This document shows positions 25,966 to 33,467 of a stretch of DNA of 33,717 nt, piece by piece. The stretch comes from an uncultured Acidimicrobiales bacterium (GTDB lineage: Bacteria; Actinomycetota; Acidimicrobiia; Acidimicrobiales; SHLQ01), in assembly GCA_938084885.1 (NCBI GenBank), contig CALKGG010000096.1, forward strand, positions 1 through 33,717, written 5' to 3'. Both the position numbers and the translations under genes were made by a program. Positions within the stretch are counted from its first letter, which is position 1. Each line of letters opens with the position of its first letter. The notes beneath the pieces are model-generated. The model saw nothing but the letters and a program-made list of their open reading frames with translations. It was not told the origin of the DNA and did no database searches.

Positions 25966-26108
25966 CTCCTTCACCCGAGAATGTCTCGAGTTGTATGGCC
26001 CGGCACCTTGCCGGACTGTCGAACCGACCTTCGGTTCGCTTCTGCTGGTCGGCGTTTCGCCGACCTCACCAGCATTGGCTGGTGGGTGGATCGCCCAGAC
26101 GTATCTGG
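25966..26108 (-). promoter_or_regulatory. Structured pnp leader with six tandem stem-loops next to the ribosome-binding site
   Basis: In transcript order the stems are: CCAGA-TACG-TCTGG (26095-26108), CACCAGC-CAAT-GCTGGTG (26067-26084), GGTCGGCG-AAA-CGCCGACC (26047-26065), CGAACCGA-AGG-TCGGTTCG (26020-26038), CCGGCA-AGG-TGCCGG (26000-26014) and CTCGAGA-CAT-TCTCGGG (25974-25990, with one G-T pair). The last ends one base before the ribosome-binding sequence GAAGGAG (25966-25972). Two loops are AGG closed by an A-T pair. In other bacteria the rpsO-pnp leader is cut by RNase III and lets PNPase control its own synthesis; that role here is inferred. Confidence 0.8.
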
Positions 26109-26194
26109 CCGCGAATCCAATACTTACAAGTTCGACACACGTCGATCGAATCTGAGGCCTGTGCTTAAGAAGCAATGTCCCCAGACGCGAAGAC

Positions 26195-26214
26195 GAGCGG
26201 CCGCTGGGCCGCTC
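26195..26214 (-). terminator. rpsO-pnp intercistronic hairpin (terminator or RNase III site)
   Basis: GAGCGGCC-CAGC-GGCCGCTC is a perfect 8-bp stem, 12 bases after the rpsO stop codon, flanked by GAAG and CTTC that can extend it. No proper T-run follows on the minus strand. It may partly terminate rpsO transcripts or be an RNase III processing site, as known for this junction in other bacteria. Confidence 0.6.
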
Positions 26215-26226
26215 GCTTCTGTTTTC

Positions 26227-26508
26227 CTACCGGCGAATTCCGAGATGTGCAATCAGTTTGCGGTACCGCTCGACGTCGTTATCACTAACGTAATCGAGCA
26301 GACGGCGACGCTGACCAACAAGCATCAGGAGTCCTCGACGGCTGTGATGGTCCTTCTTGTGGACCTTGAGGTGCTCGGTAAGGTGGCTGATGCGTGCGGT
26401 AAGCAGCGCAATCTGCACCTCGGGAGAACCCGTGTCGGTGTCGGAGAGACCAAAGGCCTCGCGAACACTCGCCATCGTTTCGTCTTTTGGTGGGAGTACA
26501 GAATCCAT
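26227..26508 (-). CDS. rpsO: 30S ribosomal protein S15
   Basis: Primary binding protein of the 16S rRNA central domain. The 93 residues are slightly longer than the usual 89 because of a few extra N-terminal residues. The family signature runs from [13 protein letters not shown] through [20 protein letters not shown] to [10 protein letters not shown], with the rRNA-contacting basic stretch intact. The ATG at 26508 is preceded by AAGGAAA about 7 nt away. An open frame continues upstream but does not look like S15. rpsO-pnp adjacency is conserved; the 271-base spacer here is unusually structured. Confidence 0.97.
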   Translation of the reverse strand: MDSVLPPKDETMASVREAFGLSDTDTGSPEVQIALLTARISHLTEHLKVHKKDHHSRRGLLMLVGQRRRLLDYVSDNDVERYRKLIAHLGIRR

Positions 26509-26563
26509 GTGTTTTCCTTGGGTTTCGGACCCAGCTCGTATTGCCGTTCTCCTCAGATGCCCC

Positions 26564-26624
26564 TGCGTTACACGCAACGGCCGCTGACGAGCTCGCACAA
26601 TCGAGCGGCTGCCCACATTTGTGG
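26564..26624 (-). promoter_or_regulatory. Inverted repeats in the rpsO upstream region
   Basis: The 182-base gap before rpsO holds a TGCGT-GTA-ACGCA hairpin (26564-26576), about 56 bases before the start codon, and a 12-bp palindrome CCACATTTGTGG (26613-26624). In other bacteria S15 represses its own mRNA through structured leaders, so the first may belong to such a leader and the second to a promoter operator or the end of the upstream operon. No confident -35/-10 pair was found. Confidence 0.3.
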
Positions 26625-26691
26625 ACCACGTAAGGCTAACAGCAGTTGGTGGACGAGACTGCATGTCTGCTGTGATTTCCGGCAAGCCCAA

Positions 26692-28017
26692 TTACAGGAG
26701 GCGCAGTGCGCGTTCGGCGACCTCTTGTTGGGCAACGTGACGGTCGACCGTTGTCACCTCGCCTTCGGCTACGACGTGCTCGCCGGCAACCCACACATCG
26801 GTGACGTGTTCGGCCGAGGCCGCCCATATGACATGGCCAAAAAGTTCGCCCGGGAGCCCGGGGGTAAACGCCGGCTGGTCGAGATCGAGTCGAATAATGT
26901 CGGCCCACGCGCCGGGCCGAAGTTCGCCGACGTCATCGAGTCCCATGGCACGTGCCCCCTGCCGGGTGGCAAGGTCGAGGGCGGTCGCAGCGTCGAGCGC
27001 TTCGGGGTTGGCAGTGCGGGCCCGAGCAAATAGTGGAGCAAGGCGAAGCTCGTCCCACAAACTCAAGCTGTCATTCGATGCCGGGCCATCAGTGCCGAGG
27101 CCGACGGTGAGTCCGGCGCTGAGCAAGGCCGGGACGTTCGCTATACCCGAGCCAAGCTTGCCGTTCGATTGTGGGCAGTGTGCTATGGCTGCTCGGGCAT
27201 TGCCGAGCACGGCCATGTCGGTTTCGTCGAGCCACACGCCGTGCGCCGCGATGACCGCACCGTCCAACATGCCACTGTCACTCAGAATCTGGGTAGCCGA
27301 CCTCCCATGTTGTCCAATGACGAGCTCGCGTTCGGCCTGTGTCTCCTCGAGGTGAATTGCGACGAGCGCACCACGTTCGCGTGCAGCATCTGCGACCTCG
27401 GCAAGGCGCTCGGGCGAATGGTCGTAGGCCGAGTGTGGCGAAAAAGCGACGTAGCCGCGATCGACGCGTTGATGCAGTCGGTCAAAGACATCTGCGACCT
27501 CACCCACTCGGCGGCTGAAGTCAGCATTCTCAGGCGCTACGGCTGAGAGAATTCCGCCAGCCGCCATCACTCGCTGTCCCGTCGTGAGCGCCGCATCGAG
27601 AATGGTCTCTTCGTGGAAGTAGTTCTCGAGGGTCGTCGTTACACCCGCTCGCAACATCTCGATCGACCCAAGCGTTTGCCCCCACCACACGTCGTCGGGG
27701 CTCAGCTTTGCCTCGCGAGGCCAAACCGCTTCGGTTAGCCACCGTTGCAACGACAGACCGTCGCCCGCTGACCGCATCAGGATCATTGGAGTATGTGCGT
27801 GACTGTTGACGAGTCCGGGCATCAGCAACCCACCAACCGCCCGCACGGTTCCGTCGAATGTGTCGCCAAGGTCGTCGACCGCCCCTACCGCCTCGATCCG
27901 GCCGTCGCCGCCGATATCGATCGCGGCTCGGTAGATGATCTCGGCTGTGCCCCCAGCCGGGACTACCGCATCAGCGAGAAGTCGGGTCCGTTCACCTGAC
28001 GGTGGTTTCGTCGTCAT
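26692..28017 (-). CDS. mtaD: 5-methylthioadenosine/S-adenosylhomocysteine deaminase-type amidohydrolase
   Basis: Metal-dependent amidohydrolase of 441 residues that should deaminate adenosine-type nucleosides such as 5'-methylthioadenosine or S-adenosylhomocysteine. The metal motif HAH is in LVNSHAHTPMILMR. The later ligands are in AIHLEET and IAAHGVWL, with HCPQSNGKLGSG and the metal/catalytic Asp in GTDGPASNDSLSLWDE. These are typical of the MtaD/ATZ-TRZ group. The ATG overlaps the stop of the upstream phosphorylase gene as ATGA, so the two are translationally coupled. That pairing supports MTA as the substrate; guanine, chlorohydrolase or other ATZ/TRZ substrates cannot be excluded by sequence alone. 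Confidence 0.85.
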   Translation of the reverse strand: MTTKPPSGERTRLLADAVVPAGGTAEIIYRAAIDIGGDGRIEAVGAVDDLGDTFDGTVRAVGGLLMPGLVNSHAHTPMILMRSAGDGLSLQRWLTEAVWPREAKLSPDDVWWGQTLGSIEMLRAGVTTTLENYFHEETILDAALTTGQRVMAAGGILSAVAPENADFSRRVGEVADVFDRLHQRVDRGYVAFSPHSAYDHSPERLAEVADAARERGALVAIHLEETQAERELVIGQHGRSATQILSDSGMLDGAVIAAHGVWLDETDMAVLGNARAAIAHCPQSNGKLGSGIANVPALLSAGLTVGLGTDGPASNDSLSLWDELRLAPLFARARTANPEALDAATALDLATRQGARAMGLDDVGELRPGAWADIIRLDLDQPAFTPGLPGELFGHVIWAASAEHVTDVWVAGEHVVAEGEVTTVDRHVAQQEVAERALRLL

Positions 28018-28880
28018 GTCGTTGTCTCGTCACGAGTTGGCGGCGTGTGGGTTGCAGGCAATGGCCGGTTCTCGGGAGTAGCCAGATCCCATTCGGCACC
28101 GTCATCGCCCGACACCATTCGCAGCTCGGCGTTGGCCGGGTCGAGCGCGAGTTGTGCGTATCGAGAAATCGTAGCCCCAAGCACGGCCTGCACCCGCGGC
28201 GACGCCTCGTCGATAACGGCCATGATCTCGGGAATCGACAATTCTGCCCCCTTCCCGGCAGCGTGATTCGAAACGATGGCGATCGAGCAATACGCAAGAC
28301 CACGCTCTCGGGCGAGAACAACCTCGGGGTATCCCGTCATGCCCACTAGGTCGGCGCCAGCGCGTTCGGCCATCTCGATTTCGGCTGGCGATTCGAATCG
28401 GGGGCCGTTGAAGGTCGAATACGTTGCCCCATCGACGAGCTCGACACCGACCAAATCGGCGCTCGTTCGCACGAGCGCTCGCAGCTCGGGGTCGTAGGCG
28501 GTGGTCATCTCGGTGTGGCGAACCGAACCCGGCGTGTCAAAGAACGTGTCGCTGCGCCCGGTGGTGAAGTTCAGAAAGTCATCGATCAACACCAGCTGGC
28601 CTGGCGCGTAGGCCGAGGTAATGGCGCCGCTGACAGCGGTGGCCACGATGGCTCGCACACCAACGGCATGCAGCGCAGAGATGTTGGCCCGATAGTTGAT
28701 GAGGTGTGGCGCAATTGAATGGTCTTGGCCATGGCGGGCAATGAACGCGACCTCGCCTTGTCCATCCCAGCGGGCTTGTATGACCGTGACCGAGCCGAAC
28801 GGCGTGTCGACCTGTTCGACGGCTTTGCTACTGAGGGCGGGCAGGTCGGCAAAGCCGCTGCCGGTGATGAGTCCAATCAT
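28014..28880 (-). CDS. MTAP/PNP family phosphorylase, methylthioinosine- or 6-oxopurine-type
   Basis: Trimeric purine nucleoside phosphorylase family enzyme that splits a nucleoside with phosphate. The 288-residue protein begins MIGLITGSGF and shows the RHGQDHSIAPH phosphate/ribose segment, FNGPRFESPAEIEM and the base-pocket segment MTGYPEVVLARERGL followed by VSNHAAGKG. MTA phosphorylases have an Asp-containing base pocket (DYDCW-like) for 6-aminopurines, while 6-oxopurine enzymes have Asn; here Asn205 favours inosine-type substrates such as methylthioinosine. About 40 extra residues follow the family domain. The ATG at 28880 overlaps the stop of the glycosyltransferase fusion gene as ATGA. 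Longer in-frame starts would lie wholly inside that gene. Confidence 0.85.
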   Translation of the reverse strand: MIGLITGSGFADLPALSSKAVEQVDTPFGSVTVIQARWDGQGEVAFIARHGQDHSIAPHLINYRANISALHAVGVRAIVATAVSGAITSAYAPGQLVLIDDFLNFTTGRSDTFFDTPGSVRHTEMTTAYDPELRALVRTSADLVGVELVDGATYSTFNGPRFESPAEIEMAERAGADLVGMTGYPEVVLARERGLAYCSIAIVSNHAAGKGAELSIPEIMAVIDEASPRVQAVLGATISRYAQLALDPANAELRMVSGDDGAEWDLATPENRPLPATHTPPTRDETTT

Positions 28881-30265
28881 GAGGTTCCCATCATGTCGTG
28901 TCCGGCCGCCGTCGTGCCAGATCCCGATCCTCGGGCGTGGCGAAGCGTCACCCAAATGATGTGCCAGCCCGCCAGAATCGATCCCTTGACGCTGCCTCCG
29001 ACTTTGGACGAGCCCGATACCCGGTTGTCCCAACTGACGGGGACCTCATGGATGTGTTCGCCCCGAGCCGCTGCTTTGACCATCATCTCAGTCGGCCATC
29101 CAAAGGTCATCTCGGTCATTGCCAGTTCTGACACAAGATCTGCGTCGATCGCTCGATACGGGCCGAGGTCGCTGACGGGCACGCGATACAACAAGCGCAT
29201 CAACGCTGCGGTCGCGACGTTGCCAGCTCGTTGGTGTGGAGGCATTGCTCCGGGGGCGATCGAGCCTTTGGTGCGCGAGCCGAGAACGAGCCGCGCCTGG
29301 CCCGATACAACGGGCTCGACGAGCAACGAAAGCTCGCTCGGCCGAGAGCTTTGATCGCCATCGATGTAGGCAATGACCGTTGCTCCAGCGGCGAGCGCAG
29401 CCTGGGTTCCTCGGGCGCAGGCGTAGCCGTAGCCGCGGCGGGGTTCGCTAACGACATCGGCGCCGGCGGCTTTCGCCCGGGCAGCGGTGCCATCGGTCGA
29501 GCCGTTGTCGGCAACGACCACATGATCAGCGCCGACCACAAATAGGCCAGTGACGACCGCAGCGATGTTCTCGGCTTCATCGAGCGCTGGAATGACGACG
29601 CTGACGAACGGCGCTCTGCTCGGTCTAAGAAGGCGACTTAGTGCGGGCAGGTGCGCAGCGGGCAACCCTTTGCTGAGCCGTTCGACATCGGCAATCTCAT
29701 CGATGTCGTACCACTCCCCCGCAAGGCCCACCCGTGCCCCCGACGCCTCGGCGAGCCGTATGGAGTTGTCGAGCACATCGCTTCGCGACATCTCGACGCC
29801 AACGACCATTTCGGTCCAGGGCTTTTTCCATCCAATCGTCCAGTATCCGCCGTCGGCAGCTGGGCCGAGCACAACGTCGAAACTGTCCGAATCGAGCATG
29901 GCGAACGCGTCGGTGAGATGGGACTCGGGAAGATCTGGGCTGTCGCTCGATAGTGCGAACGCCGAGCAGTATCCGGCTGCCAGCGCGTTCGTCAACACGT
30001 AATCGAGGCGTTCGCCGAGGGTCCCCTCACCCTGTCGAACTATTGGTATGCCGGGAAACTGGGTCTCGAACCACTCGGCTGACCCCGTTGTTCCCGCGGC
30101 GATCATCAGCGTGACGTCGTCTCGGGTTGCAAAGCGGGAGACGATGTCGTCGAGCATCGCCGCATACAGTTCGGCGGCTTCGATTGGCGTCATGGCAGGG
30201 CTTAAACGGGTCTTCGTCGACCCGGGTTGTGGCTGTTTGGCCATGATGATGAGCGCTCGGCTCAT
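28877..30265 (-). CDS. DUF2064 - family 2 glycosyltransferase fusion protein
   Basis: A 462-residue two-domain protein. Residues 1 to about 215 are a DUF2064 (TIGR04282-type) nucleotidyl/glycosyltransferase-like domain, with MAKQPQPGSTKTRL, SSDSPDLP and GPAADGGYW. Residues about 219-440 are a GT2 domain with VVIPALDEAENI, ADNGSTDGT and the metal-binding DGD (302-304) in YIDGDQ, and a DPMS-like end (DLGPYRAID, FGWPTEMMVKA). The two domains are commonly separate adjacent genes, so this is a fusion. It probably transfers a sugar from a nucleotide donor to a lipid or glycan. It is coupled by ATGA overlaps to the genes on both sides. Donor and acceptor unknown. Confidence 0.88.
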   Translation of the reverse strand: MSRALIIMAKQPQPGSTKTRLSPAMTPIEAAELYAAMLDDIVSRFATRDDVTLMIAAGTTGSAEWFETQFPGIPIVRQGEGTLGERLDYVLTNALAAGYCSAFALSSDSPDLPESHLTDAFAMLDSDSFDVVLGPAADGGYWTIGWKKPWTEMVVGVEMSRSDVLDNSIRLAEASGARVGLAGEWYDIDEIADVERLSKGLPAAHLPALSRLLRPSRAPFVSVVIPALDEAENIAAVVTGLFVVGADHVVVADNGSTDGTAARAKAAGADVVSEPRRGYGYACARGTQAALAAGATVIAYIDGDQSSRPSELSLLVEPVVSGQARLVLGSRTKGSIAPGAMPPHQRAGNVATAALMRLLYRVPVSDLGPYRAIDADLVSELAMTEMTFGWPTEMMVKAAARGEHIHEVPVSWDNRVSGSSKVGGSVKGSILAGWHIIWVTLRHARGSGSGTTAAGHDMMGTS

Positions 30266-31827
30266 CGACTGATCTCCGCGTCGTCGGCGCCCACCGACCA
30301 GGTCTGGTTCTCGAGTAACAGCTGGGCTTTTCGGTCGGATCGGTCACGATAGGTCGCCGCGGCGTGGGCAATCGATGCGACTGCCATCATGAACAAACCC
30401 GAGGTAAACACTGCGGCGTAAATGAAGATGCCCCAGTTCTGGTTGTCCCACGCAAAGTCGATGACAAAGAGCCCATAGAGAGCAAGCAGCAACTCACCAA
30501 AGACGATCCGATCGATATCGAGCTGGTACCGCTGTTTGGTCCATGCAGCTTCGGCGGGGCCATGATCGAGTCCGAACTTGGCGGTCCGTTCGAACTCTGG
30601 ATTCGGTTTCGTGAAGATCTGTAGTGCAGCACGGGCAGTATTGAGCATCAGCCCCGATCCAAAGACAGTAACGAGGGCGATGCGGGGGATGGCACGCACC
30701 CACGTCCGACCTCCCTGTCGCTGTCCGCCGATAAAGAACAAGCCGGGAGCGAGCGACGTAAGCGCCAGCAAATATCCCGCACCGTACAGCGTGCTAAACC
30801 CGGCATTGTTCGCACCGACTTGCACGACGAACGGGTAAATCAACAACAACAACAGCAACAGCAGGTGGATGCCGTAGGCCAACAAGTGGACCGTCGCCTG
30901 GAATTTGGTGCCGATCTTGGCGTCGGATCGCCAAACCGACGGGAGTAGCTTGCGAGCGCACTCCATCGAGCCCCGAGCCCAGCGATGTTGCTGACGTCGA
31001 AAGCCGAGCAGCTGCACGGGAAGCTCGGCGGGAACAACGAGATCTTCAAGGTAGCACGCAGTCCACCCGCGCAGATGCGCCCGGTAGGACAAGTCGAGGT
31101 CTTCGGTGAGCGTTTCTGCGGTCCAGCCGCCGGCATCGCGAATCGCTTCGGCTCGCCAAATGCCAGCGGTGCCGTTGAAGTTGAACCAATAGCCTCGGTC
31201 GCCTCGGCCGGACTGTTCGACGAGAAAGTGGCCGTCGATCGCGAGTGCCTGAATCTTGGTAAGCCAGGAGTAGTCCCGGTTGAGATGACCCCACCTGGCT
31301 TGGACGAATGCAACAGTGGGTTCCGCGAACTGGGTGACGGTGCGCAGCAGGAAGTCCGGTGGGGGAACAAAGTCGGCATCGAAGATCGCGACGAACTCGC
31401 CGGTCGCGGTTTCCATACCTTCTGCGAGCGCACCGGCTTTGTACCCGACCCGGTTCGTCCGGTGTACGTGGACAATGTTGGTGCCTACAGCGTGGGCCTC
31501 GTCGACGAGTTGTCGAATGAGCGTCGTGGTCTCGTCGGTGGAATCGTCGAGCACCTGGATCTGGAGCTTGTTGGCCGGATAATCGAGCGCGCACACCGCC
31601 GAGATGATCCGTTCGCTGACATACAGCTCGTTGTAGATCGGTAGCTGCACGGTGACGAGCGGCAGTTCAGAGTCGTCGACAACCGAGGTGGGTAGGTTGA
31701 TCACCGGACCCCGCTTCCAAACGCGAACAACGAAGACGACGAGATTCACACCGAAAACGAACAACAGCAACGACGCCACACCGTAGGTGAGCGCCGTTGC
31801 TGTTTCGAGTGGTGTTAGAGCGATCAC
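30262..31827 (-). CDS. Processive family 2 glycosyltransferase, cellulose synthase-like (CslA/CslC type)
   Basis: Membrane glycosyltransferase of 521 residues that likely makes a beta-linked polysaccharide or glycolipid. An N-terminal membrane helix (about 15-36) is followed by the GT-A domain with DDS (94-96), DAD (150-152), TED (241-243) and the QQHRW motif (279-283), the set typical of processive GT2 enzymes. A run of membrane helices follows at about 316-340, 345-370, 385-410 and 445-495. No PilZ domain is present. The start is a GTG at 31827, 2 nt after the DoxX-like stop, and the stop overlaps the downstream gene start. The product may be a glucan, mannan or glycolipid; sequence cannot decide. 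Confidence 0.9.
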   Translation of the reverse strand: MIALTPLETATALTYGVASLLLFVFGVNLVVFVVRVWKRGPVINLPTSVVDDSELPLVTVQLPIYNELYVSERIISAVCALDYPANKLQIQVLDDSTDETTTLIRQLVDEAHAVGTNIVHVHRTNRVGYKAGALAEGMETATGEFVAIFDADFVPPPDFLLRTVTQFAEPTVAFVQARWGHLNRDYSWLTKIQALAIDGHFLVEQSGRGDRGYWFNFNGTAGIWRAEAIRDAGGWTAETLTEDLDLSYRAHLRGWTACYLEDLVVPAELPVQLLGFRRQQHRWARGSMECARKLLPSVWRSDAKIGTKFQATVHLLAYGIHLLLLLLLLIYPFVVQVGANNAGFSTLYGAGYLLALTSLAPGLFFIGGQRQGGRTWVRAIPRIALVTVFGSGLMLNTARAALQIFTKPNPEFERTAKFGLDHGPAEAAWTKQRYQLDIDRIVFGELLLALYGLFVIDFAWDNQNWGIFIYAAVFTSGLFMMAVASIAHAAATYRDRSDRKAQLLLENQTWSVGADDAEISR

Positions 31828-31829
31828 TC

Positions 31830-32390
31830 CTACCAGATTAGCTTGCCTGGCGAGTTGCCTCGGGCGGCAGCGATGACCCGGTCGACGCCGAGGGTCCGGC
31901 CGCCCCAGCTAAGGAACGTCGTGACCGACGCAGCGATCAAGATGATGTAGGTGCCAATCCACTCTTCGCCACCGAAGTAGGTGAGAAAGAGGCCGGTGAA
32001 GAATGCAATCGAGAGCAAGCTAAAGAAGCGGGTCCCAATGCCAAGCACGAGGCCTACGCCAATCAGGAATTCCATGATTGTTTGGGCAAAGCCAAAAAAT
32101 CCTGGGGCCTGAAGCACGGTGGCATCGATGATCGACTCAACAACGGTGAGTGAGCTTCCGTTGCCGCCCTCTTCTTCGGACAGGAACGCCCAGTCAAAGA
32201 AGCCACGGAGGCCCTCAGCTGAGTAAAAGTTTGGGTCGGCAGTCACGTTGCTCCACCAGGTCAACAAGATGATGACGCCGAGGGTGATTCGCAGGATGGC
32301 GACTCCGACCGACCCGGTCTCTTGTGCTGAGGTCGCATTCTTTGTTGCAGTCACGTCATCTTCAGTCAGTCGTTCTTCCAGTAAGGACAT
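31830..32390 (-). CDS. DoxX-like membrane protein
   Basis: A 186-residue protein with a polar N-terminus of about 30 residues and four hydrophobic segments (about 34-50, 100-122, 127-147 and 150-170). The segments LRITLGVIILLTWWSNV and GFAQTIMEFLIGVGLVLGIG are typical of the DoxX/TQO-small superfamily, whose members sit in the membrane and are often linked to redox or thiosulfate:quinone chemistry, though many have unknown roles. The ATG at 32390 is preferred; the open frame continues upstream into the solute-binding protein gene. It is the first of a tightly spaced run of five genes continuing to the MTA deaminase. Confidence 0.78.
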   Translation of the reverse strand: MSLLEERLTEDDVTATKNATSAQETGSVGVAILRITLGVIILLTWWSNVTADPNFYSAEGLRGFFDWAFLSEEEGGNGSSLTVVESIIDATVLQAPGFFGFAQTIMEFLIGVGLVLGIGTRFFSLLSIAFFTGLFLTYFGGEEWIGTYIILIAASVTTFLSWGGRTLGVDRVIAAARGNSPGKLIW

Positions 32391-32442
32391 GGTCTTCTCT
32401 CTTCGTTGAGGTCGCTGATGCAATGAGAGAGGAACCCGAGGG

Positions 32443-33429
32443 CTAGCCCCACACTTCCATTTCGCCGCCAAGTGGGAGATTAATAATTCGGTTTTCGTCG
32501 ACGAACCACGGGTCGTAGAGCTCTTGGAACTGACCGCTTGTCCAGATGTCTTGAAGCGCAAAGTTCACCGCGTCGAGCCAGTCGCTCTGGTTCTCGGGTA
32601 CGCCCACGCCAAACTGCACCGCGTTGTGGCCTCCGGGAAGCAGCGTCAGGTTGGGATCACCAGCGGCGAGCGATAGCAATGTGATGTTGTCTTCGGTGTA
32701 GCCCTCAACGGCACCGGAGCGGACTGCTTCGACCGCAGCCAGTTTGTCGTCGAACTCGACAAATTCGGGGGCATCGCCGCCGCGCTCGTCGACGTATCCA
32801 GTCCAGCTATCGATCGTCGAACTACCTGCGCTCGCTGCCACTGTTGCGCCGAACAGTTCGTCGATGTCTTCATATTCGCCGGTGCGAACAAGAAACGACT
32901 GGTTGTCCCAGAAGTAGGTGATGGAGAAGTCGATTGCCTCGTCGCGCGAACGGGTGTGGTTTGCCGACGCGACGGCCATGTCGATCTGGCCGCTCTCGAG
33001 GAATGAGATTCGGGTGGTCCCGTCGACGGGCACGAGTTCGATTTCGAGGCCGAGGGTTTCTCCGAGCGCCGCCGCGAGGTCGAGATCGAAACCTACCCAC
33101 TCGCCTTGGTCATCAATGAAGCTAATTGGAGGGTTGTCGTTGCGGACGCCGACTCGCACGACGCCTCGTTCGGTGATCTCGTCGAACAGGTTGCCGCCCT
33201 GGGTCAGTTCGATCTCCTCGGCGTCAGCGTCTTGTTCGACGTCTTCGGCGTCGTTTGTTTCGTCGCTGCCGCCGGCGGTTTCGTCCTCGGTTTCGGCAAC
33301 AGCCTCGACTGCGGTGTCGGTGGTGGTTGCCGCATCGGCATTGTCTGCAGTCTCAGCGCTGCCGCAAGCAGCGGTAACGAGGAGTGCAGCGACGAGGATC
33401 GCCCCCAAACGGTTACGACGGTAATTCAC
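32443..33429 (-). CDS. Amino-acid ABC transporter substrate-binding lipoprotein (SBP family 3)
   Basis: A 328-residue extracytoplasmic binding protein. The N-terminus has a short basic region, a hydrophobic core and the lipobox VTAAC, with lipidated Cys22. Residues 23 to about 78 are an Ala/Thr/Asp/Glu-rich linker, unusually long and acidic. The SBP_bac_3 domain follows, with RVGVRNDNPPISF, GFDLDLAAALGE, MAVASANHTRSRDEAIDFS and the final DIWTSGQFQELYDPWF, typical for polar amino-acid binders (Glu/Asp/Gln-type). The GTG at 33429 is chosen because GGAG lies 5-6 nt before it; an upstream TTG would spoil the signal peptide. The partial permease gene just upstream confirms an amino-acid importer operon. 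Confidence 0.92.
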   Translation of the reverse strand: MNYRRNRLGAILVAALLVTAACGSAETADNADAATTTDTAVEAVAETEDETAGGSDETNDAEDVEQDADAEEIELTQGGNLFDEITERGVVRVGVRNDNPPISFIDDQGEWVGFDLDLAAALGETLGLEIELVPVDGTTRISFLESGQIDMAVASANHTRSRDEAIDFSITYFWDNQSFLVRTGEYEDIDELFGATVAASAGSSTIDSWTGYVDERGGDAPEFVEFDDKLAAVEAVRSGAVEGYTEDNITLLSLAAGDPNLTLLPGGHNAVQFGVGVPENQSDWLDAVNFALQDIWTSGQFQELYDPWFVDENRIINLPLGGEMEVWG

Positions 33430-33467
33430 GAGTGCTCCTTTTGTAGACTCGACGCACAAACGCTAGC

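Noticed and set aside
25974..26108. CRISPR array or simple repeat in the pnp leader
   Set aside because: The stem sequences differ from one another and no constant repeat or regular spacer length exists.
25759..27033. Plus-strand open frame of 424 codons across pnp, its leader, rpsO and the deaminase gene
   Set aside because: It reads antisense to three conserved genes and through all the pnp leader hairpins; no protein family recognised.
28881..29033. Longer start for the phosphorylase gene
   Set aside because: The extra 51 codons lie inside the glycosyltransferase gene in another frame; the family begins at the GLITGSGF motif.
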